The notes: a model not told the origin generated them from the letters alone. A DNA stretch of 64,000 nucleotides from Cohnella silvisoli (GCF_021190915.1 NZ_JAIOAP010000001.1:682001-746000), one strand, 5' to 3'. Positions 52,740-62,685 are shown, counted from the first letter of the stretch. Translations and numbers: made by a program.

Positions 52740-54047
52740 TTGTCTAAAATTACTTTTTTAGGTGCGGGAAGCACGGTATTCGCGAAAAACGTGTTAGGCG
52801 ACGTCATGCTGACGCCGGCTCTTCAAGGCTTTGAAATTGCTCTGTTCGACATCGATCCGGTGCGTCTGCAAGATTCGGAGAATTTGCTGAATAACATCAA
52901 AAAGACATCCGGAAGCACGTGTGTTATTAAGTCGTTCACCAATCGCAAGGATGCGCTGCGCGGCGCTAAATATGTCGTTAACGCTATTCAAGTGGGCGGT
53001 TATGACCCATGTACGATTACGGATTTCGAAGTGCCCAAGAAATACGGCTTGAGACAGACGATCGCCGACACGGTCGGAATCGGAGGCATCTTCCGCAATC
53101 TGCGTACGATTCCGGTTATGCTCGATTTCGCAGCGGATATCCGCGAGGTTTGCCCGGATGCGTGGTTCCTTAACTACACGAACCCGATGGCTGTGCTGAC
53201 GAACGTTATGAACACCTACGGCGGCGTGAAAACGGTTGGCTTGTGCCACAGCGTACAAGCATGCGTACCGGAATTGTTCAAGCATTTGGGCATGGATCAG
53301 ACGGGCGTTAAAACAAAGATTGCCGGTATCAACCATATGGCTTGGCTGCTTGAAGCAACGAAAGACGGAGTCGACATCTATCCGGAAATCAAGAAACGCG
53401 CGGCCGCAAAGCAGAACGAGAAGCATTGGGATATGGTTCGCTTCGAGATGATGCTGAAATTCGGCTATTATATTACGGAATCTTCCGAGCATAATGCCGA
53501 GTACCATCCGTATTTCATCAAACGCAACTATCCGGAGCTCATCGAGCGCTTTAACATTCCGCTCGACGAATATCCGCGCCGCTGCATCGAACAAATCGCC
53601 AATTGGAAGAAGATGCGCGAAGAACTTATCAACGATTCGAATCTGGAGCACCATCGCTCCCACGAATATGCATCGTATATCTTCGAAGCCATGGAAACGG
53701 ACGTACCGTTCAAGATCGGCGGCAACGTCATGAACACGGGCGGTTTGATCGCCAACCTGCCTCGCGAAGCTTGCGTTGAAGTTCCGTGTCTGGTCGACCG
53801 CTCGGGCGTTAATCCAACATACGTAGGCAACCTTCCGCCGCAGCTCGCCGCGCTTAACCGCACTAACATCAACACGCAATTGCTGACGATCGAAGCCGCG
53901 ATTACAGGCAAGAGAGAGCATATCTATCATGCGGCGATGCTGGATCCGCATACCGCTGCCGAGCTATCGATGGATGACATCATCTCGATGTGCGACGATC
54001 TTATCGAAGCTCATGGGGATTGGCTGCCGAAGTACTCTGTGGTATAG
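52740..54047 (+). CDS. melA: GH4 family alpha-galactosidase
   Basis: 435 residues; reads along nearly its whole length like Escherichia coli MelA as I remember it. NAD-binding G8-A-G-S-T12 (FLGAGSTVFAKNVLGD), N148-P149 (NYTNPMAVL), the metal-binding C169-H170 (GLCHSVQ), AGINHMAWLLE, ESSEHNAEYHPYF and PLDEYPRRCIEQIANW. GH4 enzymes hydrolyse alpha-galactosides such as melibiose through an NAD-dependent oxidation-elimination mechanism that also needs Mn2+. TTG start at 52740 eight bases from GGAGG; the frame is open to 52689 without a site. Regulated probably by the divergent AraC gene. No melibiose transporter is next to it. Confidence 0.95.
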   Translation: MSKITFLGAGSTVFAKNVLGDVMLTPALQGFEIALFDIDPVRLQDSENLLNNIKKTSGSTCVIKSFTNRKDALRGAKYVVNAIQVGGYDPCTITDFEVPKKYGLRQTIADTVGIGGIFRNLRTIPVMLDFAADIREVCPDAWFLNYTNPMAVLTNVMNTYGGVKTVGLCHSVQACVPELFKHLGMDQTGVKTKIAGINHMAWLLEATKDGVDIYPEIKKRAAAKQNEKHWDMVRFEMMLKFGYYITESSEHNAEYHPYFIKRNYPELIERFNIPLDEYPRRCIEQIANWKKMREELINDSNLEHHRSHEYASYIFEAMETDVPFKIGGNVMNTGGLIANLPREACVEVPCLVDRSGVNPTYVGNLPPQLAALNRTNINTQLLTIEAAITGKREHIYHAAMLDPHTAAELSMDDIISMCDDLIEAHGDWLPKYSVV

Positions 54048-54069
54048 TACGGATGTATAATTAAAGAAG

Positions 54070-54104
54070 AAGAGGTTCGCGAACTCCCTCTATAAAAAAC
54101 TAAG
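54070..54104 (+). ncRNA. preQ1-I riboswitch aptamer
   Basis: AGAGGTTCGCGAACTCCCTCT followed by ATAAAAAACTAAG matches the class I preQ1 aptamer: P1 stem AGAGG/CCTCT, a loop rich in C, and the A-rich ATAAAAAACTA tail that folds back as a pseudoknot. It lies about 150 bases upstream of queF and binds the queuosine precursor preQ1, which is the product of QueF. Confidence 0.93.
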
Positions 54105-54129
54105 AAAACGATCACTTGTCTTATCGACC

Positions 54130-54182
54130 CGGCTGCAGCCCTTCGCTGCAGCCTCGGTCTTTAGCGAGGTGCCGTTTTTTTC
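54130..54182 (+). terminator. Terminator of the preQ1 riboswitch
   Basis: CGGC at the 5' side pairs with GCCG at the 3' side, enclosing two hairpins (TGCAGC-ccttc-GCTGCA and CCTCG-gtctttag-CGAGG), and is followed by TTTTTTTC. Ligand binding upstream should favour this terminator. It also ends melA read-through. Confidence 0.8.
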
Positions 54183-54251
54183 ATTTTTTTAGTGGCATTG
54201 GAGCTGTTCCCGCTATTCTCTTTCTTCTCATCCAGGAAGGGGATTTTTTTC

Positions 54252-54743
54252 ATGCGCACGAAAGAAGAAATGCAAGATATAACGTTGCTTGGCAATCAAG
54301 GAACGCGTTACGTATTCGAATACGATCCGCAAGTGCTCGAGGCATTCGACAATAAGCACCCGGCCAGAGACTACTTCGTCAAGTTCAATTGCCCGGAATT
54401 TACGAGCCTTTGCCCGATGACGGGTCAGCCGGATTTCGCCACCCTGTACATTTCGTACATCCCGGACTTGCGGATGGTGGAGAGCAAGTCGCTTAAGCTT
54501 TACCTGTTCAGTTTCAGGAACCACGGCGATTTTCACGAGGACTGCATGAACATCATCATGAACGATTTGATCGGTTTGATGGAACCACGTTATATCGAGG
54601 TTTGGGGAAAGTTCACCCCGCGCGGCGGCATTTCCATCGACCCTTATTGCAACTGGGGCAAGCCTGGTACCAAATACGAGCAAATGGCGGAGCACCGTCT
54701 GATGAATCATGATCTGTATCCGGAGAAAGTCGATAATCGTTAA
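54252..54743 (+). CDS. queF: NADPH-dependent 7-cyano-7-deazaguanine reductase
   Basis: 163 residues, the size of the short (Bacillus-type) QueF. Active-site C54 in the motif [14 protein letters not shown], with D61 as the proton donor; E76-S-K-S in [13 protein letters not shown] is the family QueF signature. Reduces preQ0 to preQ1 for queuosine tRNA modification. ATG at 54252 nine bases after GGAAGGGG; upstream in-frame starts would lie inside the terminator. Controlled by the preQ1-I riboswitch at 54070. It stands alone without queCDE. Its stop overlaps the end of the convergent histidine kinase gene by four bases. Confidence 0.97.
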   Translation: MRTKEEMQDITLLGNQGTRYVFEYDPQVLEAFDNKHPARDYFVKFNCPEFTSLCPMTGQPDFATLYISYIPDLRMVESKSLKLYLFSFRNHGDFHEDCMNIIMNDLIGLMEPRYIEVWGKFTPRGGISIDPYCNWGKPGTKYEQMAEHRLMNHDLYPEKVDNR

Positions 54744-56728
54744 GGGGCCGAAGGCAGCGACAGCTGCAGCGGCAACGTAATCGTCAGCTCGCAACCAACC
54801 GGGAACCCGCCATCCCCCTTGCCTGAGCCTACGCTAATCGTACCTCCCAACAGATGAACACGCTCCATCATGGTGGTCAGGCCAAACCCCGGCTTTGAAT
54901 AGCCATAGGGCGCGCCGTCGTTCCACAGCTTGAATTCGAGATGATCCCCGTTCGGACGGAGCGTATATCGGAATAAACTGCATCTGGCATGGCGGATTCC
55001 GTTCGTTAATCCTTCTTGTAGGGCGTGATAGATGACTTGCTCGGTTAATCTTCCCAAGCCGGATGGAATCTCGATATTCGCTTCGATCGCGACTTCCATC
55101 GACTCAATCGTGTCCCGAATAAGCTCCTGTAACGCCGATTCAAGTTTAACGGGAGTGTTATCGGTTTTCAGCAAGCGCACGGTTTTGCGGATGTCATCCA
55201 GGCCCTTGCGAACGAGCGCGCTGACCGTTTCCAGCTTATCCATAGGGAGGTTGCCCTCCCTGGCCGCCAGCTTCTTGCCTGCTTCCAGTTGAACGATCGC
55301 GGCGGTAAGCGTATGGCCGACAACGTCATGCATTTCGTGCGCGATCCGATTTCTCTCCTCCAATACGGATACCTCGGCTAACGTCTCCGCTTTCTCGCGC
55401 AAAGTCACCGACAAGGAAAGGCTCGCCTCCTCCAGCTCTTTAGTCCGAATGTCCACCAACTGCTCCAGATTGCGATGAAACTGTTCCAGCTCGCTATTTT
55501 TCACCATAAGCTCATTGGCATTCCGTTCCGACTCTCGATACACGCGCCCTACCCTATTAATAAGAACCATGACCATGCAAAGCATGAATAAGAGAAGGCC
55601 GTTAGGAAGAACGTTAGCGATCAAGGCATTGATATAAGGCCATAATGAAAAGATTCGCAACAACGGGTTATAAAAATAGATAGAGATGATATGAACTAAC
55701 CCGCAAACAACCAGTATCACGTAACCTCTCAGCAGCCACTTTCTCTCGTTCTGCCCCTGCGTGTCTTTCCGATAACGTACCAGAGCATAAGTAACGACTC
55801 CCATCGCGGCTATCGCAAGGAAAGGCAGTACGTCGGAAAACATTTTCCAATACCAGGTCGGGCTCCATATCCCCGCACACAAGGTAGCGATCGTGTAGAG
55901 GAACAAAGTGTTCTTTGTAATCTGAACGAGATGCCTTCTGGAGGCACCCAGAACTTCCCCATAGAGTCCGGTAAAAGCGTATACGCCGAACGGAAGCAAT
56001 AAGTCCTTCCAGTAATACAAGGCTTCAACTTTCACGAACCATTGCAGCGAAATGCACTGCAGCAGAAGCCCAAGGCCAGCGGACAATGCCAACAGGGTGA
56101 ACCATACATATAATCGTTCTTTTCGCCTGGCGAGGAGTGCGATTCCTACCAAACCGACGGTGAGATACAACACAGAATAAATATATCTGGGCAAATCGGA
56201 CTGAAGCATAAGGTTCAACATTTGGTCAGGATCTCCTGCGAACACCCAGAAGCTGGCAGTAAACGGGAGGCGGTCCCATTTCATTCTTAAGGTCAGTTCC
56301 TTTCCATGGTCTTCCGGGTTTATTCGAATCGGATGAAGCTTCACGAGGAAATGGTTCCAGACAAGACCCGGCTCCATATGGAAGCGATAAACCGACTTTC
56401 CGTCCAAATACGCTTCGAACCGGTTCATTCCGCCAAGGTACAAATAAGGGTTTTCCCAGTGAAGCTCGGGCAGCGTGCGCCGAACCCATAGGGTACCTTC
56501 ATAATGGCTCATCTTTTTCCATTCGGCTTCGCCAAAGGTTTTCCAGGTGTCGCCGGCGACAGGGTTCTGCCCGTAATACACTTCCCAATTCTTTAGTAGG
56601 GCAGCAAGCGGGGATCTTTGCCCTCCGAGGTAATCGTTCCGCTTTATGAAGAAGGAAGGCAAGAATAAGCCGAGGATAATTGCGCAAGCGAACAGCCATA
56701 CAAGCAAGGAAGTCGTGCTGCGTTTCAT
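54740..56728 (-). CDS. NarL-type sensor histidine kinase with 7TM region
   Basis: 662 residues. Membrane segment at ~7-27, an extracellular beta-rich domain (~30-180) with [12 protein letters not shown] and [13 protein letters not shown] resembling a 7TMR-DISM extracellular type 2 sugar-binding-like fold, then seven membrane segments (~185-400), a coiled coil (~405-455), a HisKA_3 domain with phospho-acceptor H467 ([12 protein letters not shown]) and a HATPase domain with [12 protein letters not shown] and [11 protein letters not shown]. Overlaps the response regulator gene by four bases (ATGA). With the regulator it is divergent from the GH44 gene. The signal is probably a sugar or cell-wall compound. 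Confidence 0.93.
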   Translation of the reverse strand: MKRSTTSLLVWLFACAIILGLFLPSFFIKRNDYLGGQRSPLAALLKNWEVYYGQNPVAGDTWKTFGEAEWKKMSHYEGTLWVRRTLPELHWENPYLYLGGMNRFEAYLDGKSVYRFHMEPGLVWNHFLVKLHPIRINPEDHGKELTLRMKWDRLPFTASFWVFAGDPDQMLNLMLQSDLPRYIYSVLYLTVGLVGIALLARRKERLYVWFTLLALSAGLGLLLQCISLQWFVKVEALYYWKDLLLPFGVYAFTGLYGEVLGASRRHLVQITKNTLFLYTIATLCAGIWSPTWYWKMFSDVLPFLAIAAMGVVTYALVRYRKDTQGQNERKWLLRGYVILVVCGLVHIISIYFYNPLLRIFSLWPYINALIANVLPNGLLLFMLCMVMVLINRVGRVYRESERNANELMVKNSELEQFHRNLEQLVDIRTKELEEASLSLSVTLREKAETLAEVSVLEERNRIAHEMHDVVGHTLTAAIVQLEAGKKLAAREGNLPMDKLETVSALVRKGLDDIRKTVRLLKTDNTPVKLESALQELIRDTIESMEVAIEANIEIPSGLGRLTEQVIYHALQEGLTNGIRHARCSLFRYTLRPNGDHLEFKLWNDGAPYGYSKPGFGLTTMMERVHLLGGTISVGSGKGDGGFPVGCELTITLPLQLSLPSAP

Positions 56729-57393
56729 GGGATTAAAAACTCCTTCAGGCGGATGATGGCAGCATTCCGGTCGTTCGTGCCGATCTTGCTGTAGATGACG
56801 CTAATATAATTGCGGATCGTTCCTTCACTCATATAGAGGGTGGAGGCGATTTGCTTGTTCGGTTTTTCCTGTACGAGCAGGAGAATGATTTCCCTCTCCT
56901 TCTCGTTGAAGTAAAGGCCATTCTGCTCCAGCGCATGCTCGTAGAAGGGCCCCGGCTCTGTCTGGCTCCAATAGGACAGCCGCGCGGTAAGCTTGGCGGC
57001 AATCGGGGCGGGAAGGATGAGATGGCCTTTCATCGCTTCGCGGATCGTCTGGACGATCTGCTCTCCCGCCATGTCCTTTAACAGAAAGCCGTCGGCCCCG
57101 TTGGCCATCGCATCGATAATCAAATTGTCTTCCAAAAATGTCGTCAGCATGAGAACGATCGTGTCGGGATAATCCTTTTTAATTCGTTTCATGCCGTCAA
57201 TCCCGTTAAGGAGCGGCATCTTGATGTCCATTAGGACGAGGTCCGGACTGAAGCTTGCGGTCATCTCGATCGCTTCCAATCCGTTAGCGGCTAAGCCGAC
57301 CGTCCGCATATCCTCTTCCAAATTAATAATCGTCTGCAGGCCTTCCCGCAGCAATGTTTGATCATCGACAACCAGCACTTGGATCATGGGCAT
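56725..57393 (-). CDS. NarL/LuxR family response regulator
   Basis: 222 residues. Receiver domain with D10-D11, phospho-acceptor D56 (LVLMDIKMPLLNG), T84-area (MLTTFLED) and the lysine in FLLKDMA; a LuxR-type helix-turn-helix at the C-terminus (FNEKEREIILLLVQEKPNKQIA, given in part, then SEGTIRNYISVIYSKIG). ATG at 57393 with only AAAAGAAG upstream. First gene of the two-component operon. The shared 191-bp region with the GH44 gene at 57585 carries inverted repeats that could be its binding sites, so it likely controls that gene. Confidence 0.94.
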   Translation of the reverse strand: MPMIQVLVVDDQTLLREGLQTIINLEEDMRTVGLAANGLEAIEMTASFSPDLVLMDIKMPLLNGIDGMKRIKKDYPDTIVLMLTTFLEDNLIIDAMANGADGFLLKDMAGEQIVQTIREAMKGHLILPAPIAAKLTARLSYWSQTEPGPFYEHALEQNGLYFNEKEREIILLLVQEKPNKQIASTLYMSEGTIRNYISVIYSKIGTNDRNAAIIRLKEFLIP

Positions 57394-57465
57394 CTTCTTT
57401 TCATTAAGATTAGGATGCTCTCAGATTAACACAGGCGAGTATAGAAAAGAGGGACCTTGGGCGAT

Positions 57466-57503
57466 GTCATGACTAAAATGACAAAAAAGGTGACGCGTGT
57501 CAC
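57466..57503. promoter_or_regulatory. Inverted repeats between response regulator and GH44 genes
   Basis: GTCATGAC (57466-57473), a perfect palindrome, followed by ATGAC, and GTGAC-GCGT-GTCAC (57490-57503), with perfect 5-bp arms. They share the TGAC half-site. Candidate binding sites for the LuxR-type regulator next to them. Confidence 0.45.
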
Positions 57504-57584
57504 TATGCGGCAAGTGCCTCCGCCATTACCATCGAGAGGTACGATAAACCGATAGTGATTTTATTTGCAAGGGAGAGACGGAAG

Positions 57585-60500
57585 ATGAGAAATGCAACAA
57601 ACGGAATGAGTAGAAGAGTGGGGTTCGCAGTTATTATGGCTATTGTTCTACTGTGGAGCCAATGGATTATCCCTCCGCACGTAAAAGGGAAATCGGTGGA
57701 CGACCTGACCGTATACGATGACGGCTTGTCCGGAGAGTTCATGGATTACGGCTGGGCGGATGTAGATTTGGGGTCGACCGATATCGTCAAGACAGGAAGC
57801 CATTCGATTCGGATGAAGCCCGATGGGGATAAAGCACTTTATTTCTACAAGGATCGGGTTATGTCTGCAGCCGATTACGGCACGCTGCGGTTCTGGATTC
57901 ATGGCGGCGATAAAGGCGGTCAACAGGTTAAGCTGGTGCTTTCGCTTGGCGGACAACCTATCGTGGAGAAAAAGGTAGGGGACTTGATCGTCGGAGGCGG
58001 CGACGGCATTCCGGCAGGTAAGTGGAGCGAAGTACGCGTTCCGCTGGCTCAGCTTGGGGTGACAGGGCTGCTCGATGGCATCTGGCTGTGGGGAGAAGGA
58101 GAGCAAGATTCGGTTTATGTGGACGATATAACCTTTCTCCCGGATGGGGCAGGAGGTTCTACTTCCGAGGAAGAGCCGCATAATAGCGAAGTCGTCGGAT
58201 TGCTTTTCGAGCAACCGCAGCTTATTGTACGCGAGGGTGGGCTTCTCAGCGCTCCGTTGATTGCTAAGCATGCAGACGGTACTCTGAATCGGGTGAACAG
58301 CGGAGTGACTTGGTTCTCCTCGGATACGAGTATTGCCGAGGTAGGCGAAGGTTTGATTAAAGGTCTGAAGCCGGGTCAAACGACGATTACCGCTCGGTAT
58401 GAAGGCGCAGAGGCCACGGTTCCTTTGGAAGTGCTTGAGCGTGCAGAGACCGCACCGATCGAGCCGGTTGACGGAATTTATATGTACGACGATTCGTTAA
58501 ACGCTCAAATTAAAGATTATGGTTGGGTAACGCACGAACTGGATAACCACGACGTCGTGCACACAGGGGAAAACTCCATTCGCATGTTGCCTAACGGAGA
58601 TGATCCAATCTATTTGTACAGCGATCGCGGCCTGACGGAAAAAGATTACGAGAAGCTGCAAATTTGGGTTAACGGCGGCGAATCGGGAGGTCAGCAGCTG
58701 AAGTTAGTATTCATGTCCGGCGGACAAGCCGTAAAGGAGCTGTCCGGCAGCGAGCTGTTCGCGAGCGGAGTGCCGGGCGGACAATGGACGAAGCTGGAGC
58801 TCAAGCTGGCGGATCTTAAGCTGCCGGGCGGATTGTTCGATGGTTTGATCATCGCTGGAACAGACGGGGTTCAGGATGCCTTATTTTTAGACGATATCGC
58901 TCTAGTGCGCAAATACGTGGCTCCTCCTGCAATGGTCGAAGTACGGATGGACAAGCCTGAATTGATTATGCTCCCGGGGGAGATTAACCGCTTGGATGCA
59001 GAATCGCTCGTGGAAACGGGGGCGACCGAGGTTGTGTCCAGTAAAGCGAATTGGCAGTCCAGCAACCCTGGTATCGTAGCGGTTAACGGGGGTGAACTGA
59101 CGGCTGTGTCGACGGGCATTTCCAAAATCACGGCTGCATACAAAGACTTTACGGCCGTTGCCTATGTGCAGGTCACTGAAACAGCTAGTGAGAACGTATA
59201 TGACGATAAGCTTGTTGACGGATTCCGCAATCAAAGCTGGCATGACAAGGATTTAGACAATGCGGAGCAAGTCCACGATGGCACGCGCTCCATCAAATTC
59301 GAGCCGGATGGCTGGGATGGCGTGTGGCTAGTAAGCAATACCAAGAAAGAGATATCCGATTATTACGGCATCGATTTCTGGATTCACGGAGGCACGACGG
59401 GCGGGCAGAAGCTGCTCTTGCACGGTTACGACGGAACGATGGGCATTGGCTCGGTGGATATCGCGAAATATGCGGAGGGAGGAAGCTTGCCGGCGAACAA
59501 GTGGACTCACGTTACGGTCAATTTTGCCGATATGGGTTTAACGGACGGCCAGTTCGACGGATTTATTTTCCAAGCGGCGACCGAAAACAATCAAGCTGCC
59601 GTGTACATCGACGATGTTCGATTATTGAAGAACCTGCATGCGGGAGAGCTTCCGGAGCCGGAGCTGCCGACGGTCACCGTTACGGTTGATAAGAATTCGG
59701 ATCGCAAGCCTATTAATCCGGAAATCTACGGCATTAATTACGATGATATGCATCCAACGGATTCCACGCTTACATTCCCGGTTCAACGTTGGGGCGGCAA
59801 TAATACGACAAGGTATAACTGGCAGTTAGATACGGCCAATCGGTCGTCGGACTGGTACTTCATGAACTTTCCTTACGAGAATGACAACGCGGGCGACTTG
59901 CCGAACGGCTCAACGTCGGATCGGTTTATCGACGGCGTGCATGATAAGGGCGGTAAAGTTCTTCTGACCGTTCCGACCATCGGTTGGACTCCTAAATCTC
60001 GCGATTTGGCTTTCGGTTTCAGCCAACAGAAGTATGGTAAACAGCAAAGCTCCCCTCAGGAGCATCCAGATGCCGGTAACGGTGTACTCGTTAATGGCAA
60101 GGAAATTACAAATAACGATCCAACGGATACATCCAAACCGGTCGGACCGGAGTTCGTAACGGATTGGATGAAGCATATTGAGGATAGAACCGGCAACAAA
60201 TTGCATTACTATGCGCTGGACAACGAACCGGAAATTTGGCACGTCACGCATCGTGACGTACATCCGGCAGCACCGACCTATGACGAAATCTGGGGTTTCA
60301 CGGAACGGTACGGATCTGCGATTAAAGCCGAAGATCCGCAAGCGAAGGTGTTCGGTCCTACTTCGTGGGGATGGTGCGCATACTTCTACTCATCGGCGGA
60401 CAATTGTGCGGACGGACCGGATCGCCAAGCCCATGAAGGAAAGCCGTTCCTGGAGTGGTATCTGGAGAAAGTTAAAGCCTACGAAGATGAGAATCATGTT

Positions 60501-61181
60501 CGTCTAGTAGATTATCTGGACATTCACTTCTACCCGCAAGAGAACGGAGTAGCTGCCGCTGAAGAAGGTCCGGCGGTCGCCAAGCGGAGATTCCAATCGC
60601 TCAAGTCGTTGTATGATCCTAACTTCATCGACCAATCTTGGATTCAGGAGCCGATCCGGCTTATTCCAAGGATGAAGGATATGATCAACAACATTTCGCC
60701 TGATACGAAACTGGCCATTTCCGAATACAACTTCGGCAATGGAGACGGTATTACCGCAGGTTTGGCGCAAGCCGAGGCGCTCGCCATCTTCGGCCGCGAA
60801 GGGGTTGACTTGGCGACGAGGTTCGGGACGCTTAAAGCAGGCACGCCGTTGGAAGACGCCTTCAAGATGTACTTGAATTACGATGGACAAGGCAGTCAAA
60901 TCAAGGGGGACAGCGTCCGCACGAAGAGCTCGATTCCGGATGCGCTCGGCTCCTACACGATTGTCGCGCCCGACGGCAAAACATACGTGCTGCTGTTCAA
61001 CAAAGACAGCGCCATTCGTTCGGTTAAAGTAAACGGTTCGTTCGGGGAGGGCGCGTTAGCTGATGTCTACCGATTCAACTCTTCGAAACGGTTGTCGGCA
61101 AGCGGCGGAGTAAACGTTGCGACGGATGGATTTACTTTGAAGCTGCCTGCCAAGTCGGCTGCGTTGGTGGTTATTCCGTAA
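57585..61181 (+). CDS. Secreted multi-domain GH44 glycanase
   Basis: 1198 residues with an N-terminal signal/anchor (~7-30; hydrophobic VIMAIVLLWSQW). Order: CBM-like module 1 (~43-186), Ig-like Big_2 domain (~205-282), module 2 (~299-440), second Big_2 (~449-530), module 3 (~538-683), GH44 catalytic barrel (~697-1125), terminal beta domain. Acid/base E881 in LDNEPEIW and nucleophile E1047 in ISEYNFG are in the expected GH44 positions; INPEIYGINY begins the barrel. GH44 enzymes cut beta-1,4-glucans, xyloglucan or mannan. ATG at 57585 follows GGGAGAGACGGAAG. Divergent from the NarL-type two-component system; terminator at 61214. Confidence 0.93.
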   Translation: MRNATNGMSRRVGFAVIMAIVLLWSQWIIPPHVKGKSVDDLTVYDDGLSGEFMDYGWADVDLGSTDIVKTGSHSIRMKPDGDKALYFYKDRVMSAADYGTLRFWIHGGDKGGQQVKLVLSLGGQPIVEKKVGDLIVGGGDGIPAGKWSEVRVPLAQLGVTGLLDGIWLWGEGEQDSVYVDDITFLPDGAGGSTSEEEPHNSEVVGLLFEQPQLIVREGGLLSAPLIAKHADGTLNRVNSGVTWFSSDTSIAEVGEGLIKGLKPGQTTITARYEGAEATVPLEVLERAETAPIEPVDGIYMYDDSLNAQIKDYGWVTHELDNHDVVHTGENSIRMLPNGDDPIYLYSDRGLTEKDYEKLQIWVNGGESGGQQLKLVFMSGGQAVKELSGSELFASGVPGGQWTKLELKLADLKLPGGLFDGLIIAGTDGVQDALFLDDIALVRKYVAPPAMVEVRMDKPELIMLPGEINRLDAESLVETGATEVVSSKANWQSSNPGIVAVNGGELTAVSTGISKITAAYKDFTAVAYVQVTETASENVYDDKLVDGFRNQSWHDKDLDNAEQVHDGTRSIKFEPDGWDGVWLVSNTKKEISDYYGIDFWIHGGTTGGQKLLLHGYDGTMGIGSVDIAKYAEGGSLPANKWTHVTVNFADMGLTDGQFDGFIFQAATENNQAAVYIDDVRLLKNLHAGELPEPELPTVTVTVDKNSDRKPINPEIYGINYDDMHPTDSTLTFPVQRWGGNNTTRYNWQLDTANRSSDWYFMNFPYENDNAGDLPNGSTSDRFIDGVHDKGGKVLLTVPTIGWTPKSRDLAFGFSQQKYGKQQSSPQEHPDAGNGVLVNGKEITNNDPTDTSKPVGPEFVTDWMKHIEDRTGNKLHYYALDNEPEIWHVTHRDVHPAAPTYDEIWGFTERYGSAIKAEDPQAKVFGPTSWGWCAYFYSSADNCADGPDRQAHEGKPFLEWYLEKVKAYEDENHVRLVDYLDIHFYPQENGVAAAEEGPAVAKRRFQSLKSLYDPNFIDQSWIQEPIRLIPRMKDMINNISPDTKLAISEYNFGNGDGITAGLAQAEALAIFGREGVDLATRFGTLKAGTPLEDAFKMYLNYDGQGSQIKGDSVRTKSSIPDALGSYTIVAPDGKTYVLLFNKDSAIRSVKVNGSFGEGALADVYRFNSSKRLSASGGVNVATDGFTLKLPAKSAALVVIP

Positions 61182-61213
61182 TGATAGTGTTAGTTCATAG
61201 GTTTTAAGCGTTG

Positions 61214-61255
61214 ACGGTCAAGCAGGGTAAAACTTGCTTGGCCGTTTATTTTTTA
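61214..61255 (+). terminator. Rho-independent terminator of the GH44 gene
   Basis: CGGTCAAGC and GCTTGGCCG form a 9-bp stem with one G-U pair, followed by TTTATTTTTTAT. Confidence 0.85.
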
Positions 61256-61428
61256 TAACTGTCAGAATGCGATGATTGGGGATCGAAGCTACAAGCCGCT
61301 CTTTGGGTACTAGGTGTCGATTCCGGAAATAGCGGCACGTAGGGTCGTTATTAGTCTGCTAACAAGTTTCAAGAAATGGCTTAACGGCACCGTCGCATGA
61401 TCCGGTCGCAGGTTTCGGATACGAGCAA

Positions 61429-62685
61429 TTAAGTTTGCTTAGGCTTATCGAAAGTATGCACCTTGTTCCAATGCTTGCCGCCATCGGAGGATGTGTACAT
61501 GACGGAAGGCTCGGCGTTGTCGGTGTTAATCCACCAGATGTGGTTCGCGTCCGCGGCGGCGATTTGCTGTGGTCCGTAACCGGGAAACGCTCCCTTCAGG
61601 TTAATCCACGTTTTTCCGCCATCCGTTGTTTTACCCATTGTGTTTGTAAGATCGCAAGCCATGCACTGTCCTCCCATGAATGCGACTTGGGTATTCACGA
61701 CATAGAGGGCGCCGGGACCTGAACCCATGTTAGCGGGAACTTTCGTTTCCTTTCCACTCTCATAGCCCGGAGCCGGACCGGACCCAGCGCCGGAGTGGGC
61801 CAATACGGGAATCCACGATTTCCCTCCATCTATAGTATGGAACAGGGAATAAGAAGTCTGGGTCATTCCGGAGTCGCCGATTAATTCAACCCATGCATTG
61901 TTTTTACCTGCTGATCGAATGACAGCCCCGGTAGCAGGTGCCACTGTCGTACGTGTCATCACCGAGCGCCAGGTTTTCCCGCCATCGGTGGTGCGAGTGA
62001 AGCTGAATTTGTCTTTTCCCTGAGTGACCGCCCAACCATTGCTGTGATCATGGAAATAGGCATCTCCAGCGAGAGCGGAGGGAACCGGGAGCTTTACCCA
62101 AGTTTTGCCGCCATCCGTCGTACGGGCGTTACCGCTGAAAGCCTCGTTGGAATTTACGAAATGGAGGAATGCACGGTTAGGCACGTTTCCTGCTTCCGTC
62201 CATTTCTTGCCTCCATTGGAGGTGTGAAGCAACCGCAAGCTTTTCGAATCCCCGATATCGAGCGTTGCCCATGCTTGTTGGTCGTTCAGAGCAAATAATT
62301 GATTAACGATATACTTATGCTGCAGCTGCGTCTTCCAGCTTTTGCCGCCGTCGTCGGTTCTGGCAATCCAGCCTTCTCCGCCTGCCCAACCCGATTTGAA
62401 ATTGGCGAGCCTTAGGGCTGTTACCTTACCCATTGAAACGGGTTCAATCGACGAAATGGGAGAGGTGGAAGGCACGTTCCCTGGGCTTTCGTTGTTAGAG
62501 CTATTCGATGGAGGAGATTCGCTTGAAGAGGTTGAAGGAACATCGGTGGACACGGCAGGCGGGCTTTCCGATGATTGGACACCGGAAGTCGGAAGTGAAG
62601 TATTGTTGCCATTGGTGCACCCGGCAATAAGAAAAACGAGCAATGCTGCGATCAGGAACCGAGTGCTTTTTCTCATTGAAGTCAT
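61429..62685 (-). CDS. Lipoprotein with Asp-box (BNR/YCF48-like) beta-propeller
   Basis: 418 residues. Lipoprotein signal with lipobox IAGC, cysteine C23, then a Ser/Pro/Thr-rich linker (~25-80). At least seven Asp-box-like repeats follow: RTDDGGKSW, TSNGGKKW, TTDGGKTW (three times), TIDGGKSW and SSDGGKHW, forming a propeller of the sortilin/YCF48 type. ATG at 62685 is ten bases after AAGGAG; the GTG at 62694 is too close. Anchored outside the membrane; role unknown, perhaps glycan or protein binding. The propeller sequence resembles photosystem II assembly factor homologues found in many non-photosynthetic Firmicutes. Confidence 0.9.
   Translation of the reverse strand: MTSMRKSTRFLIAALLVFLIAGCTNGNNTSLPTSGVQSSESPPAVSTDVPSTSSSESPPSNSSNNESPGNVPSTSPISSIEPVSMGKVTALRLANFKSGWAGGEGWIARTDDGGKSWKTQLQHKYIVNQLFALNDQQAWATLDIGDSKSLRLLHTSNGGKKWTEAGNVPNRAFLHFVNSNEAFSGNARTTDGGKTWVKLPVPSALAGDAYFHDHSNGWAVTQGKDKFSFTRTTDGGKTWRSVMTRTTVAPATGAVIRSAGKNNAWVELIGDSGMTQTSYSLFHTIDGGKSWIPVLAHSGAGSGPAPGYESGKETKVPANMGSGPGALYVVNTQVAFMGGQCMACDLTNTMGKTTDGGKTWINLKGAFPGYGPQQIAAADANHIWWINTDNAEPSVMYTSSDGGKHWNKVHTFDKPKQT

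Noticed and set aside
52794-53951. Long minus-strand open frame (385 codons) opposite melA
   Set aside because: It is antisense to a gene with clear MelA motifs along its full length; the antisense protein has no recognisable domain and no ribosome binding site.
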